From contig NZ_JAAGWF010000018.1 of assembly GCF_010686765.1 (NCBI RefSeq), positions 62,001 to 126,000 on the forward strand: a stretch of 64,000 nucleotides of DNA, written 5' to 3'. This DNA is from Geodermatophilus sabuli. GTDB taxonomy: Bacteria; Actinomycetota; Actinomycetes; Mycobacteriales; Geodermatophilaceae. Every line of letters starts with the position of its first letter. Within the stretch, counting starts at the first letter, position 1. The position numbers were made by a program, and so were the translations under genes. Of the stretch, positions 36,336 to 45,921 are shown in pieces. Under the pieces are notes generated by a model. The model was not told where the DNA came from. It did no database searches and was given only the letters and a program-made list of their open reading frames with translations.

Positions 36336-38020
36336 ACCGCGCCCGCGCCGTCGCGCCGATCGCCGACGGCGTCGTCCCGTGGCCCGAGGAGTTCCAGCGG
36401 CGGTACACCGAGCGGGGGTGGTGGCGCGGGATCGCGCTCGGCGCCGAACTGCTCGCCGCCGCCGACGCGCACCCCGACGCGGTGGCGCTGGTGGACGGCG
36501 ACGTCCGGCTGACCCACCGCTCCCTGGCCGCGCGGGCCGACGCGCTGGCCGGCCGCCTGGTCGACGACCTCGGCCTGCAGCGGGAGGACCGCATCGTCGT
36601 CCAGCTGCCCAACTGCTGGCAGTTCGTCGTCCTCACCGTCGCCTGTCTGCGCGCCGGGATCGTGCCGGTGATGGCCCTGCCCGCGCACCGGCGGCACGAG
36701 CTCGGCCACCTGGTGGCGCACAGCGAGGCGGTGGCGATCGCCGTGCCGGCCACGCTGCGCGGCTTCGACCACGCCGGGATGGCCGACGAGCTGCGCGCCG
36801 GATCGGCCACCCTCGAGCAGGTCCTCGTGGCCGGCGACGAGGTCCGCGCCGGCTCGGCCGACCTCACCGCGCTCTGCGCCGAGCCGGACGACCCCGGCGC
36901 GGCCCGCGCCCGCTGGGACGCAGACGGGCCCGCCAGCCGGTCGGTGGCGCTGTTCCTCCTGTCCGGCGGCACCACCGGCCTGCCCAAGCTGATCGCCCGC
37001 ACCCACGACGACTACGCCTACAACGCCCGGGCCAGCGCGCAGCTGTGCCGGCTCGGGCCCGACACCGTCTACCTGGGCACCCTGCCGGCCTCGCACAACT
37101 TCCCGCTGGCCTGCCCCGGGATCCTCGGCACCCTCCTGGCGGGCGGGCGGGTGGTCATGCTCCCCTCCCCCGAGCCCGCGCGGGCGTTCGCCACGATCGC
37201 CGCCGAGGGCGTCACCGTGGCCGCCGCCGTGCCCGCCGTCGCGCAACGGTGGCTGGCCCACGCCGGCGACCACGGCGCCGGTCCGCTGGCCTCCCTGCAG
37301 CTGCTCCAGGTGGGCGGGGCCCGCCTGGCCGACGAGGTCGCCCGCACCGTCCGCCCGGTGCTCGGGTGCACGCTGCAGCAGGTGTTCGGCATGGCCGAGG
37401 GGCTGCTCAACTACACCCGGCTCGACGACCCCGAGGACGTCGTCTGCACCACCCAGGGCCGGCCCCTGAGCGAGGGCGACGAGGTGCGCGTCGTGGACGA
37501 GCGGGACCGGGACGTCCCCGACGGCACGCCCGGCGCGCTGCTGACCCGCGGGCCCTACACCCCCCGCGGCTACTACCGGGCCGCGGAGCAGAACGCCCGC
37601 GCCTTCACCGCCGACGGCTGGTACCGCAGCGGCGACGTCGTCCGCCGCCGTCCCGACGGCAACCTGGTCGTCGAGGGCCGGGACAAGGACATGATCAACC
37701 GCGGCGGTGAGAAGGTCAGCGCCGAGGAGGTGGAGAACCTCGCCTACCAGCTGCTGCCCCCGGTGGCCTCCGTCGCCGCGGTCGCGATGCCGGACCCCGA
37801 GCTGGGCGAGCGGGTCTGCCTGTACGCCGTCCTGAAGCCCGGCACCGCCCTCGCCCTCGACGACGTCCGGCAGGCGCTGGCCCGGGCCGGGGTCGCCACC
37901 TCCACCTGGCCCGAACGCCTCGAGATCGTCGACGAGCTGCCCACCACCACGGTGGGCAAGATCGACAAGTCGGCGCTCCGCGAGGACGTCGCCCGGCGGC
38001 AGGCGGCCGCCTCCGGGTAG
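36332..38020 (+). CDS. Aryl-AMP ligase (salicylate / 2,3-dihydroxybenzoate-AMP ligase family)
   Basis: 562 aa, GTG overlapping the upstream stop (GTGA). Adenylate-forming enzyme of the EntE/DhbE type: LFLLSGGTTGLPKLIARTHD, the A5 region LQQVFGMAEGLLNYTRLDDP, GWYRSGDVVRR and the C-terminal Lys in TTVGKIDKSALR. It would form salicyl-AMP for CoA transfer ahead of the hydroxylase, as in the streptomycete sdg pathway. A separate CoA transferase like SdgB is not present in this window. A siderophore role is unlikely, since no carrier protein or NRPS is near. Confidence 0.87.
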   Translation: MNRARAVAPIADGVVPWPEEFQRRYTERGWWRGIALGAELLAAADAHPDAVALVDGDVRLTHRSLAARADALAGRLVDDLGLQREDRIVVQLPNCWQFVVLTVACLRAGIVPVMALPAHRRHELGHLVAHSEAVAIAVPATLRGFDHAGMADELRAGSATLEQVLVAGDEVRAGSADLTALCAEPDDPGAARARWDADGPASRSVALFLLSGGTTGLPKLIARTHDDYAYNARASAQLCRLGPDTVYLGTLPASHNFPLACPGILGTLLAGGRVVMLPSPEPARAFATIAAEGVTVAAAVPAVAQRWLAHAGDHGAGPLASLQLLQVGGARLADEVARTVRPVLGCTLQQVFGMAEGLLNYTRLDDPEDVVCTTQGRPLSEGDEVRVVDERDRDVPDGTPGALLTRGPYTPRGYYRAAEQNARAFTADGWYRSGDVVRRRPDGNLVVEGRDKDMINRGGEKVSAEEVENLAYQLLPPVASVAAVAMPDPELGERVCLYAVLKPGTALALDDVRQALARAGVATSTWPERLEIVDELPTTTVGKIDKSALREDVARRQAAASG

Positions 38021-38080
38021 TGGCGGCCCGGGTGCGGGTCAGGGGGCGCCCCGGGATGCCGGCCGTTCCGCCGTGGCGAC

Positions 38081-38121
38081 GGGCCCCGCACCGCTCCCCG
38101 GTCGGGAGCGGCGCGGGACCC
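38081..38121. terminator. Bidirectional hairpin terminator
   Basis: Core CCGCTCCC-CGGTC-GGGAGCGG (38091-38111) extended by outer G/C pairs with a few mismatches, between the convergent ligase and binding-protein genes. Confidence 0.8.
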
Positions 38122-38127
38122 GCGCGG

Positions 38128-39123
38128 TCAGTCCTGCTCGACGAGGACGTTGTCGAGCTGCACGTCCCCCTCGATGATCCCGTCCTGCTCACCGAGTTCG
38201 AGCAGCAGCTCCACGGACTCGCGGTTGATCTCCGACTGGTAGGTCGGCAGCGTGAGCTGCTGGGCGATCTCCGGCGCGATCTGGGTGTAGGTCCCGAGGA
38301 CCTCCCGCACCTGGTCGGGGTTGTCCTGCGCGTACGCCTGCGCCTCGGTCATCGCGTCGGTGAACTGCTGCACGACCTCGGGGTTCTCCGCGGCGTACTG
38401 GTCGGAGGTGAACCACCCGGCGACGGTGAGGTCGTCGTCGGTCTCGGTGTAGGGGAAGGCCACCGCCCGGAGCCCCTGGCTCTCCCCCACGGTCGCGAAC
38501 GGCTCCACGGTGAAGGCCGCGTCCACCTGGCCGGTGCCGACCGCGGCCACCATGTCCGGGAACGGGATCTCCACGAACTCGATGCCCGACGGGTCACCGC
38601 CGGCCTGCCGGACGCTCTGCCGCACGACGGTGTCGCTGATGTTGTTGATCGAGTTGATCGCGATCCGGGTGCCGGCCAGGTCCGCGGCGCCCTGGATCGG
38701 GCTGTCGGCCGCGACGACCACCGCGGCGAAGTCGTCCTCGGTGTTGCCGGTCGCGCCCGCGCCCGCCGCCAGCAGGCCCAGCGGGACGCCGCGGCCCTCG
38801 GCCTGCAGCAGGCTCGTGACGTTGATGAACCCGAACTGGGCCTCGCCGTTCACCACCGCGGGCACGATCGCCGCGCCCCCCTGCGCGAGGAACGGGTCGA
38901 CCTCGAGGCCGTGCTCCTCGAAGATGCCCTGCTCCTGGCCGAGGTAGAGGGCGGCGACGTCCACGATCGGGATCGTCCCGACCCGCACGGTGGTGACGGT
39001 GGCAGTGCCACCCGAGTCCGCCGAGCCACCTGCGTCGGTGTTCCCGGACTCCTCGTCCCCGCCTCCGCACGCGGTCAGCACGACCGCGCCGGCGAGGGTG
39101 AGGCTGATCAACCTAGGACGCAC
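38128..39123 (-). CDS. Orphan lipoprotein substrate-binding protein, NMT1/THI5-like
   Basis: 331 aa, GTG at 39123 with GGAGGAGAA upstream. Lipobox Cys19 (VVLTACGGG). Binding-protein core: VRVGTIPIVDVAALYLGQEQ, VEIPFPDMVAAVGTGQVDAA, FTVEPF, GTYTQIAPEIAQQLTLPTY. It is a paralogue of the 6155, 42657 and 44915 proteins. No permease or ATPase gene is adjacent, so it probably feeds a transporter encoded elsewhere, such as the one at 3485-6015. The NTF2-like and IclR genes lie upstream on the same strand, and the second LigM-like gene diverges from them. Confidence 0.9.
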   Translation of the reverse strand: MRPRLISLTLAGAVVLTACGGGDEESGNTDAGGSADSGGTATVTTVRVGTIPIVDVAALYLGQEQGIFEEHGLEVDPFLAQGGAAIVPAVVNGEAQFGFINVTSLLQAEGRGVPLGLLAAGAGATGNTEDDFAAVVVAADSPIQGAADLAGTRIAINSINNISDTVVRQSVRQAGGDPSGIEFVEIPFPDMVAAVGTGQVDAAFTVEPFATVGESQGLRAVAFPYTETDDDLTVAGWFTSDQYAAENPEVVQQFTDAMTEAQAYAQDNPDQVREVLGTYTQIAPEIAQQLTLPTYQSEINRESVELLLELGEQDGIIEGDVQLDNVLVEQD

Positions 39124-39201
39124 TTCTCCTCCAGGACTGCTCCGCCGTCGGGCACGTCCCGACGGATGGTCGGCGGCGGTGCGGGGTGGACGACGGGGTC
39201 G

Positions 39202-39825
39202 TCACAGGGCGAGGGCCTGACCCGGGAGGGCGGAGCCGGCGAGCCACTCGCGCCCCTCCCGGTAGAGGGTCTCGACCTCCGGCCCCACGAGCCCGGGGAG
39301 CGCGGGGTGGATCGTGTAGCCGATCTGGCTCTGCAGGTAGGCGAGGTGGCGGTAGCCGACCGGGAAGGACTCGAGGAGGGTCCGGTCGAGCGTGAGTGCC
39401 GCGTCCGGCGCCACCGGGTCCATGCGGTCCTTCTCGTAGATCGGCTGCCGGCGGACGACACGCCAGCCCTCGGGGTCGCGCCGGAAGAAGTCGTAGAAGC
39501 GCCCGGTGCACACCACGTCGACGTCGACGTCGTGGACGGAGGCCCGCTGGGAGATGGTCATCTTCGTCTGCGCGATCGCCCGGTCGCCGTCGACGTCGAC
39601 GGCCGTCCCGCCCAGGAAGTGCAGGATCCGGACGCCGTTCTCGAAGCCGGTCCGGGAGATCTCGATGAAGTCGGTGGCCGAGCCCTGGAACCAGGTCGCG
39701 GTCATGAACCCGTCGCTCGCCCACACCCCCGCGAAGCGCTCCCAGTCGCCGGCGTCCCGGTAGAGCACCCACTGCTGCAGCACGCGGGTGATCTCGCGTT
39801 CGTCGCGGTCGGGGTCGGTCGTCAT
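39202..39825 (-). CDS. NTF2/SnoaL_4-like protein
   Basis: 207 aa, ATG with GGAGGCAAC upstream. NTF2-like domain: helix ITRVLQQWVLYRDAGDWERF, FAGVWASDGFMTATWFQGS, GRFYDFFRRDPEGWRVVRRQ. It is longer than usual, with about 70 extra C-terminal residues. In aromatic catabolism such folds occur as small subunits of ring hydroxylases or as stand-alone isomerases/dehydratases. No large oxygenase subunit is next to it. Likely in the IclR-controlled group with the binding protein and LigM-like gene. Confidence 0.82.
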   Translation of the reverse strand: MTTDPDRDEREITRVLQQWVLYRDAGDWERFAGVWASDGFMTATWFQGSATDFIEISRTGFENGVRILHFLGGTAVDVDGDRAIAQTKMTISQRASVHDVDVDVVCTGRFYDFFRRDPEGWRVVRRQPIYEKDRMDPVAPDAALTLDRTLLESFPVGYRHLAYLQSQIGYTIHPALPGLVGPEVETLYREGREWLAGSALPGQALAL

Positions 39826-39901
39826 CAGTTGCCTCCGTCGGCGCCTCGGGTGCCGGGGAAAGTAGCAACCGGAGCCGGGCGAGCCCAGCGGAGCGTTCTG
39901 C

Positions 39902-40660
39902 TCAGTGGGACGCGCTGAGACTGCGGCCGATGCCGAAGGCGGCCGTGCGCAACGCGGCCGCGAACCGGTAGGGGTTGGGCACCGTCGACCGGAACACGAT
40001 GGAGACGGCGGCCCGCACCTCGCCGGTGCCGTCGACGATCGGGCAGGCGACCGAGACCGCGCCGGCCGACATCTCTTCGAAGACGTAGGCGATGCCCTGG
40101 GCGCGCGTGCGCGCGAGAGCCGACCTCAGGCGTTTGGGATCGGTGATCGTGTTCGGCGTGAACGCCGGGAGCGGCCGACTCACCAGCTCCCGTTCGGCCT
40201 CCGGGGAGTAGGCGGCGAGCACCTTGCCGACCGCCGTGGCGTGCAGCGGCAGGCGAGCCCCCACCCGCGTGAAGGTGTGCACGGAGTCGCTCCCGCGGAT
40301 GCGCTCGACGACGAGCGCGGCTCCGCGGTCGAGGATCGCGAGCTGCACGTTCTCCGCACTGGCCCGGTGGAGGTCCTCCATGATCGGGTGCGCGACGTCG
40401 CCGAGCACCTTCGTGGACTGGGCGAGCAGGCCCAGCTTCCACACGCGCAGTCCGACCTGGTAGCGCGCGTCCGCACGCCGCTCGATGCCACCCCACTCGA
40501 CGAGGTCGCCGAGCAGCCGGTGCGCGGTGCTCTTGGGCAGACCGGTCCTCGCCGCGATCTCGGCGAGGGTCAGCACGGGGTCGGCCGGGGTGAACGACTC
40601 GAGGACCGCGAGGAGTCGGCTGGAGGTCGCCCGGCCGGCCTCGTTCGCGTTGCCCGCCAT
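39902..40660 (-). CDS. IclR-family transcriptional regulator
   Basis: 252 aa, ATG at 40660 with GAGGAGGGGGACC upstream. N-terminal winged HTH (SRLLAVLESFTPADPVLTLA, EIAARTGLPKSTAHRLLGDL) and C-terminal effector domain (VGKVLAAYSPEAERELV, GIAYVFEEMSAGAVSVACPI). Divergent from the LigM-like gene at 40937, the usual layout for an IclR regulator of a catabolic operon. The 276-nt shared gap contains a short TCGTCGCGACGA palindrome (40761-40772), which could be an operator but could also occur by chance at this G+C content. Confidence 0.93.
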   Translation of the reverse strand: MAGNANEAGRATSSRLLAVLESFTPADPVLTLAEIAARTGLPKSTAHRLLGDLVEWGGIERRADARYQVGLRVWKLGLLAQSTKVLGDVAHPIMEDLHRASAENVQLAILDRGAALVVERIRGSDSVHTFTRVGARLPLHATAVGKVLAAYSPEAERELVSRPLPAFTPNTITDPKRLRSALARTRAQGIAYVFEEMSAGAVSVACPIVDGTGEVRAAVSIVFRSTVPNPYRFAAALRTAAFGIGRSLSASH

Positions 40661-40701
40661 CGCTGGTCCCCCTCCTCGTCCTGCTCAGCGGAACGGCGAC
40701 G

Positions 40702-40731
40702 TTGACCCCTCGGCGACGGGGTGGCGAGACT
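40702..40731 (+). promoter_or_regulatory. Possible promoter of the second LigM-like gene
   Basis: TTGACC, 18-nt spacer, GAGACT, in the IclR/LigM-like divergent gap. The -35 is good, the -10 poor. Confidence 0.3.
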
Positions 40732-40735
40732 CTAA

Positions 40736-42340
<1,605 letters not shown>

Positions 42341-42389
42341 GTTCCCGCGCGGCCCTGCGACCGACCCGGCACGCTGGTTGACTGGGCGC

Positions 42390-42560
42390 ATGGTGGCACC
42401 CCTGCCAGAGCCCGAGCCGGTGATCGACCCGACCGTGCCGGTACCCGACGACCCCGCCGAGCTGCTCCCCGATGCCCCGGAGCCGCTCCCGCCGCCGCCG
42501 ATCGAGGCGACGCCCGACGACCCCGGTGGGGACCCCGGCGGCGTGCCCGAGCCCGCCTGA
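42390..42560 (+). CDS. Small Pro/Asp-rich hypothetical peptide
   Basis: 56 aa from ATG 42390. Almost entirely Pro, Asp, Glu, Leu and Val (PLPEPEPVIDPTVPVPDDPA), so acidic and disordered. No clear ribosome binding site and no recognised family. It lies between the LigM-like gene and a terminator. May be real or a compositional open frame. Confidence 0.35.
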   Translation: MVAPLPEPEPVIDPTVPVPDDPAELLPDAPEPLPPPPIEATPDDPGGDPGGVPEPA

Positions 42561-42597
42561 GCTGAGCCGGCGGTCCCACGCACGGCCGACCGACGGA

Positions 42598-42634
42598 CGT
42601 CGTCCCCCGGTGCCGCATGCGCCGGGGGACGACG
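42598..42634. terminator. Bidirectional hairpin terminator
   Basis: 13-bp perfect stem CGTCGTCCCCCGG/CCGGGGGACGACG with an 11-nt loop, between the 42390 frame and the convergent binding-protein gene. Confidence 0.83.
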
Positions 42635-42656
42635 CGTGTCCGCCTGGCTCGTCGAC

Positions 42657-43655
42657 TCAGTCGACGGGTGCGATCAGCGCATCCAGGTCCTCGACGGGCT
42701 CCTCGATGAACCCGAACTCGATCATGGAATCCATCGTGACCTCGGCCCGCTCAGTACTCGGGGCCCGGTCCTCCAGCCACGCCGGCAGGGTCATGCGCCC
42801 GGCCAGCTCGGGGGTGAGCTGGGTGTAGGTCGGCAGGATGTCGATGACGTTCTGCGGGTCGGACTCGGCCAGTTCCGCCCCGCGCTCCAGGGCGCGGGCG
42901 AACGCCGCGGTGACCTCGGGGTTCTCGGCGGAGTACTGCGACGTGGTCATGAAGCCGATCACCGGCATCTCGGCGACCCGCTCACCGCAGTTCTCGGTGG
43001 GCTCGGCGACCGCGCGCGCTCCCTGGTCCTCGGCGAGGGTGGCGAACGGCTCCCCGATGAAGGCGCCGGCGACGTTGCCCTGCTGGACGGCAGCGGGCAT
43101 GTCGGGGAAGGGGATCTCGACGAGCTCGTAGTCCCCGTCCTGCAGGCCGGCCTCGGCCAGACACTCCCGCACCTGCAGCTCGACCAGACCGGCCAGGGTG
43201 TTCACCGCGATCCGCTGACCGCGCAGTCCGGCCGCGTCCTGGGCCGGGGAGCTCCCCGCGACGAAGATCCCGTTGACCCCCTCCTTCGGCCCTGACATCT
43301 CCCACACCATCTGCGCGGGCAGGCCCTGGGACGCCGCCTGGAGCACCGTCGTCCAGTTCGAGCTGCTGAACTGCAGGTCACCGGCGACCATCGCCGGCAG
43401 CGCCGCGGACCCGCCGGCGACCATCTGCGTCTCGACCTCCAGGCCCTCCTCCTCGAAGTAGCCCTCCTGGATGGCGAGGAACAGCGGGGCGTTGTCCGGG
43501 ATCGGCAGGGTGCCGACCAGGATCGACACGGGGTTCTCCGGGCTCAGCTCCGTGCTCTCCGTGGTGCCCTCGTCGTCGCCACCTCCGCAGGCGACCAGGA
43601 GGCAGGCCGCCATGGCGATGGGGACGCCGCGCCGGACAGAACGACTCGTTGCCAC
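42657..43655 (-). CDS. Orphan lipoprotein substrate-binding protein, NMT1/THI5-like
   Basis: 332 aa from GTG 43655 with AAGGAGAA upstream. Lipobox Cys23 (LLVACGGGDD). Core blocks: SILVGTLPIPDNAPLFLAIQ, VEIPFPDMPAAVQQGNVAGA, FIGEPFATLAEDQG, PTYTQLTPELAGRMTLPAW. Two internal Cys (ECLAE, ENCGE) may form a disulfide. No permease or ATPase nearby. With the 38128 and 44915 paralogues it surrounds the LigM-like and Cys-repeat genes. Confidence 0.9.
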   Translation of the reverse strand: MATSRSVRRGVPIAMAACLLVACGGGDDEGTTESTELSPENPVSILVGTLPIPDNAPLFLAIQEGYFEEEGLEVETQMVAGGSAALPAMVAGDLQFSSSNWTTVLQAASQGLPAQMVWEMSGPKEGVNGIFVAGSSPAQDAAGLRGQRIAVNTLAGLVELQVRECLAEAGLQDGDYELVEIPFPDMPAAVQQGNVAGAFIGEPFATLAEDQGARAVAEPTENCGERVAEMPVIGFMTTSQYSAENPEVTAAFARALERGAELAESDPQNVIDILPTYTQLTPELAGRMTLPAWLEDRAPSTERAEVTMDSMIEFGFIEEPVEDLDALIAPVD

Positions 43656-43904
43656 GTGTTCTCCTTCGGATCCGGGTCCGGACGTGTCGTGCACGCCCGG
43701 CATGTCGCCACGGGCTCCGACGTCGTCCGGACGCTCTCGTTCCGGCCGGGCCGCCGGGGCTCCGGTGGTGTCGCAGGTGTACAGGACGAGGCACGTGCCG
43801 TCGAGGTCAACCGCCCGGTTCGGCCGGGACTGCGGCCGTACTGAGACCGCGGACCGCGTCTGCCGGCGACCGCGGTGCCTGGACGCCGGCTCGCTGGTGA
43901 GGGC

Positions 43905-44369
43905 CTAGCGGCGCCGCTGACCGACGGCGCCGACCGCGCCGACGGCACCGCGGAGTCCGACGCAGCCCACGCAGCCCACGCAGCCCACGCAGTCGACGCA
44001 CGCGATGCAGGCGACGCACGCCGCGCAGCCCACGTTGGCCAAGCCGGCGAGGATCGCGCTGCTGCCGACGACGACGGCGCTGAGGGCGACGCCCGCGCTC
44101 CCGATGACCCCGGCGCTGCCGACCACGCCGGCGCTCCCGGTGACGCCCGCGCTCGCGGCGGTCGCCGCGCTGCCGACGACTGCCGCGGAGGCGACGCCGG
44201 CGGCGCTGCCCACGACGGCCGTGCTGTGCGTGATGGCGGCGCTGCCGACGACGGCGCTGCTCCCGCCGGTCGCGACGCCGCCGGGCTGCGCCACCCGGTC
44301 CGGCGGGCCGCCGTCCCCCGACCCGGTCCGGGCGCCGGTGACTGGGGGGGTGACGTGTTCCTGTGGCAT
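43905..44369 (-). CDS. Val-Gly-Ser/Cys repeat protein with (Cys-X-X)8 tract
   Basis: 154 aa, ATG at 44369 with GGAGGTCC upstream. Residues 1-36 are polar and Gly/Pro rich. Residues 37-110 are near-repeats of about six residues (VVGSAG, VIGSAG, VVGSAA). Residues 115-136 carry eight cysteines at strict three-residue spacing (CAACVACIACVDCVGCVGC and on), followed by GLRGAVGAVGAVGQRRR. The DNA contains matching 9-bp tandem repeats. The hexad and triad periodicity would suit a beta-solenoid; the Cys ladder could bind metal or form disulfides. No established function that I know. High third-position G/C and a good ribosome binding site support coding. Confidence 0.7.
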   Translation of the reverse strand: MPQEHVTPPVTGARTGSGDGGPPDRVAQPGGVATGGSSAVVGSAAITHSTAVVGSAAGVASAAVVGSAATAASAGVTGSAGVVGSAGVIGSAGVALSAVVVGSSAILAGLANVGCAACVACIACVDCVGCVGCVGCVGLRGAVGAVGAVGQRRR

Positions 44370-44686
44370 GGCGGGGACCTCCGCGGTCGGCGTGGACGTG
44401 CGCAGGACGAGGACGAGGATCTCGACGCCAGCCGGCGTCCGTCGCGCGGTGCGTCGCGGACGCCGGTCGGCCCCCTCACCGCCAGGGACGACGTCGCCCG
44501 GGACGCCAGCTCGGCGAGGACGACGCGAGCCAGGCCCACCCCGCCGGCCACGAGCAGCCCGCTCGGGGTCAGGTCGAGGAGCAGGACGTCCTCGCGGACA
44601 GCCGGCGTCGCGAGGGCCAGGACCACGACCGCGGCCATGGCGGCGACGAGTGCGAGCTCCCACCGGGACGGCGGGCATGGCGGCAC
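44370..44686 (-). pseudogene. Possible frameshifted small membrane protein
   Basis: Coding-like sequence changes frame here. From a GTG at 44686 one frame encodes two hydrophobic helices (ALVAAMAAVVVLALATPAV and SGLLVAGGVGLARVVLAEL) with strong third-position G/C down to about 44480. The neighbouring frame then takes over (VEILVLVLRTSTPTAEVPA) and runs into the start of the Cys-repeat gene. An ATG with an ideal GGAGGAGG site at 44678 lies in the second frame, not the first. This looks like one small gene broken by an indel, or a sequencing error, or two overlapping short genes. The remaining 228 nt up to 44914 show no gene. Confidence 0.3.
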
Positions 44687-44914
44687 CTCCTCCGGCCGAG
44701 GGCCCACTGTCGTCGGTCGGTCGCCCGTGCCCGCAGGGTCGGAAGGCCCGAGCCGGGGAGTCAGACGTCGGCCACGCCTGTTCTCTCGCTGGATGAGACA
44801 CCGTTTGGGCCGGTTGTGACCTGCGCCGCACGCTTCGCCTCCAGCACCGCCCGTGCCGGTCGCGCGCACCGACCCCGCCGGGCGCCCCCCGTCCGTCGTC
44901 CCAGGAGGAGATCC

Positions 44915-45916
44915 ATGAGCCACGCCCCCGCCAGCCGCACCCCCGTCCGGCGCCGCATCCTCGCCGCCGCGCTCAGCGCCGGGGCCGTCGTCGCGGTCAG
45001 CGCGTGCGGGTCCGGGGAGAACAGCGGCAGCGGGGACGCTCCCGCGGCGGGCGACGGTGGCGGCGGGACGACGGCGCTCACCCTCGGCTACTTCCCACTG
45101 GTGCACACCGCCTCGGCCGTGCACGCCGCCGAGACCGGGCTGTTCGAGGAGAACGGCCTGGACGTGACCCTGGAGCAGACGGCCGGCGGCGCGCAGGCGA
45201 TCCCGTCGCTGGTCGCCGGCGAGTACGACATCACCTACGCCAACTACACCTCGGGGCTGCTCGCCGCGCAGCAGGGTCTGCCGATCCGCATCGTGGCCGG
45301 CAACGACGTCGGCGCCGACGACCACGCGATCATGGTGCGCGCGGACGCCACGTACCAGTCGGCCGCGGACCTGGCCGGTGCCCGGATCGCGGTGAACAAC
45401 CTGCAGAACGTCGGCACGGTCGCGGTCAACGCCGTGCTCGAGGACGCGGGGGTCGACATCGCCGGCATCGAGTTGCTGGAGCTGCCCTACCCGGAGATGG
45501 CAGCTGCGCTGGCGGCCGGCGACGTCGACGCCATCTGGCAGGTCGAGCCCTTCCAGGCCGCCTCCCTGGGCGCCGGCCACCGGGTGCTCTTCCCGCTCTT
45601 CAGCGGCCCGGTCGAGGACATGCCGGTGGCCGGCTGGCTGACCACCGAGCAGTACGCCCAGGAGAACCCCGAGGTGATCGAGGCCTTCCGCGCGTCGCTG
45701 GCCGCGTCGATCAGCGAGCTGGACGGCGACCGCGAGCGGCTGGTCGAGCTGGTGCCGACCTACACGCAGGTGCCGGCGGAGGTCGTCGAGCAGGTGGCGC
45801 TGCCGGAGTGGGACGCCGAGGCCGACGTCGAGCAACTCCAGGAGATGGCCGACCTGATGCTGGAGTACGGGATCATCAGCGAGGAGTTCGACGTCGAGAC
45901 CATGATGGTCGACTGA
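44915..45916 (+). CDS. Orphan lipoprotein substrate-binding protein, NMT1/THI5-like
   Basis: 333 aa, ATG with AGGAGGAG upstream. Long n-region with RRR, hydrophobic core and lipobox Cys31 (VAVSACGSG). Core blocks: LTLGYFPLVHTASAVHAAET, LELPYPEMAAALAAGDVDAI, WQVEPFQAASLGAGH, PTYTQVPAEVVEQVALPEW. Most divergent of the four paralogues. Its 3' end is only 5 nt from the convergent FUSC-type gene. No transporter partners adjacent. Confidence 0.9.
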   Translation: MSHAPASRTPVRRRILAAALSAGAVVAVSACGSGENSGSGDAPAAGDGGGGTTALTLGYFPLVHTASAVHAAETGLFEENGLDVTLEQTAGGAQAIPSLVAGEYDITYANYTSGLLAAQQGLPIRIVAGNDVGADDHAIMVRADATYQSAADLAGARIAVNNLQNVGTVAVNAVLEDAGVDIAGIELLELPYPEMAAALAAGDVDAIWQVEPFQAASLGAGHRVLFPLFSGPVEDMPVAGWLTTEQYAQENPEVIEAFRASLAASISELDGDRERLVELVPTYTQVPAEVVEQVALPEWDAEADVEQLQEMADLMLEYGIISEEFDVETMMVD

Positions 45917-45921
45917 TCGGA

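Noticed and set aside
36332-38020. Siderophore biosynthesis (EntE/DhbE-type adenylation)
   Set aside because: No isochorismatase, carrier protein or NRPS genes are near; the overlapping gene is an aryl-CoA monooxygenase, so a catabolic role fits better.
43920-44020. 9-bp tandem repeats considered as a CRISPR-like or VNTR array
   Set aside because: They lie in frame inside the Cys-X-X tract of the 43905 gene and encode its CVG triads; there are no spacers.
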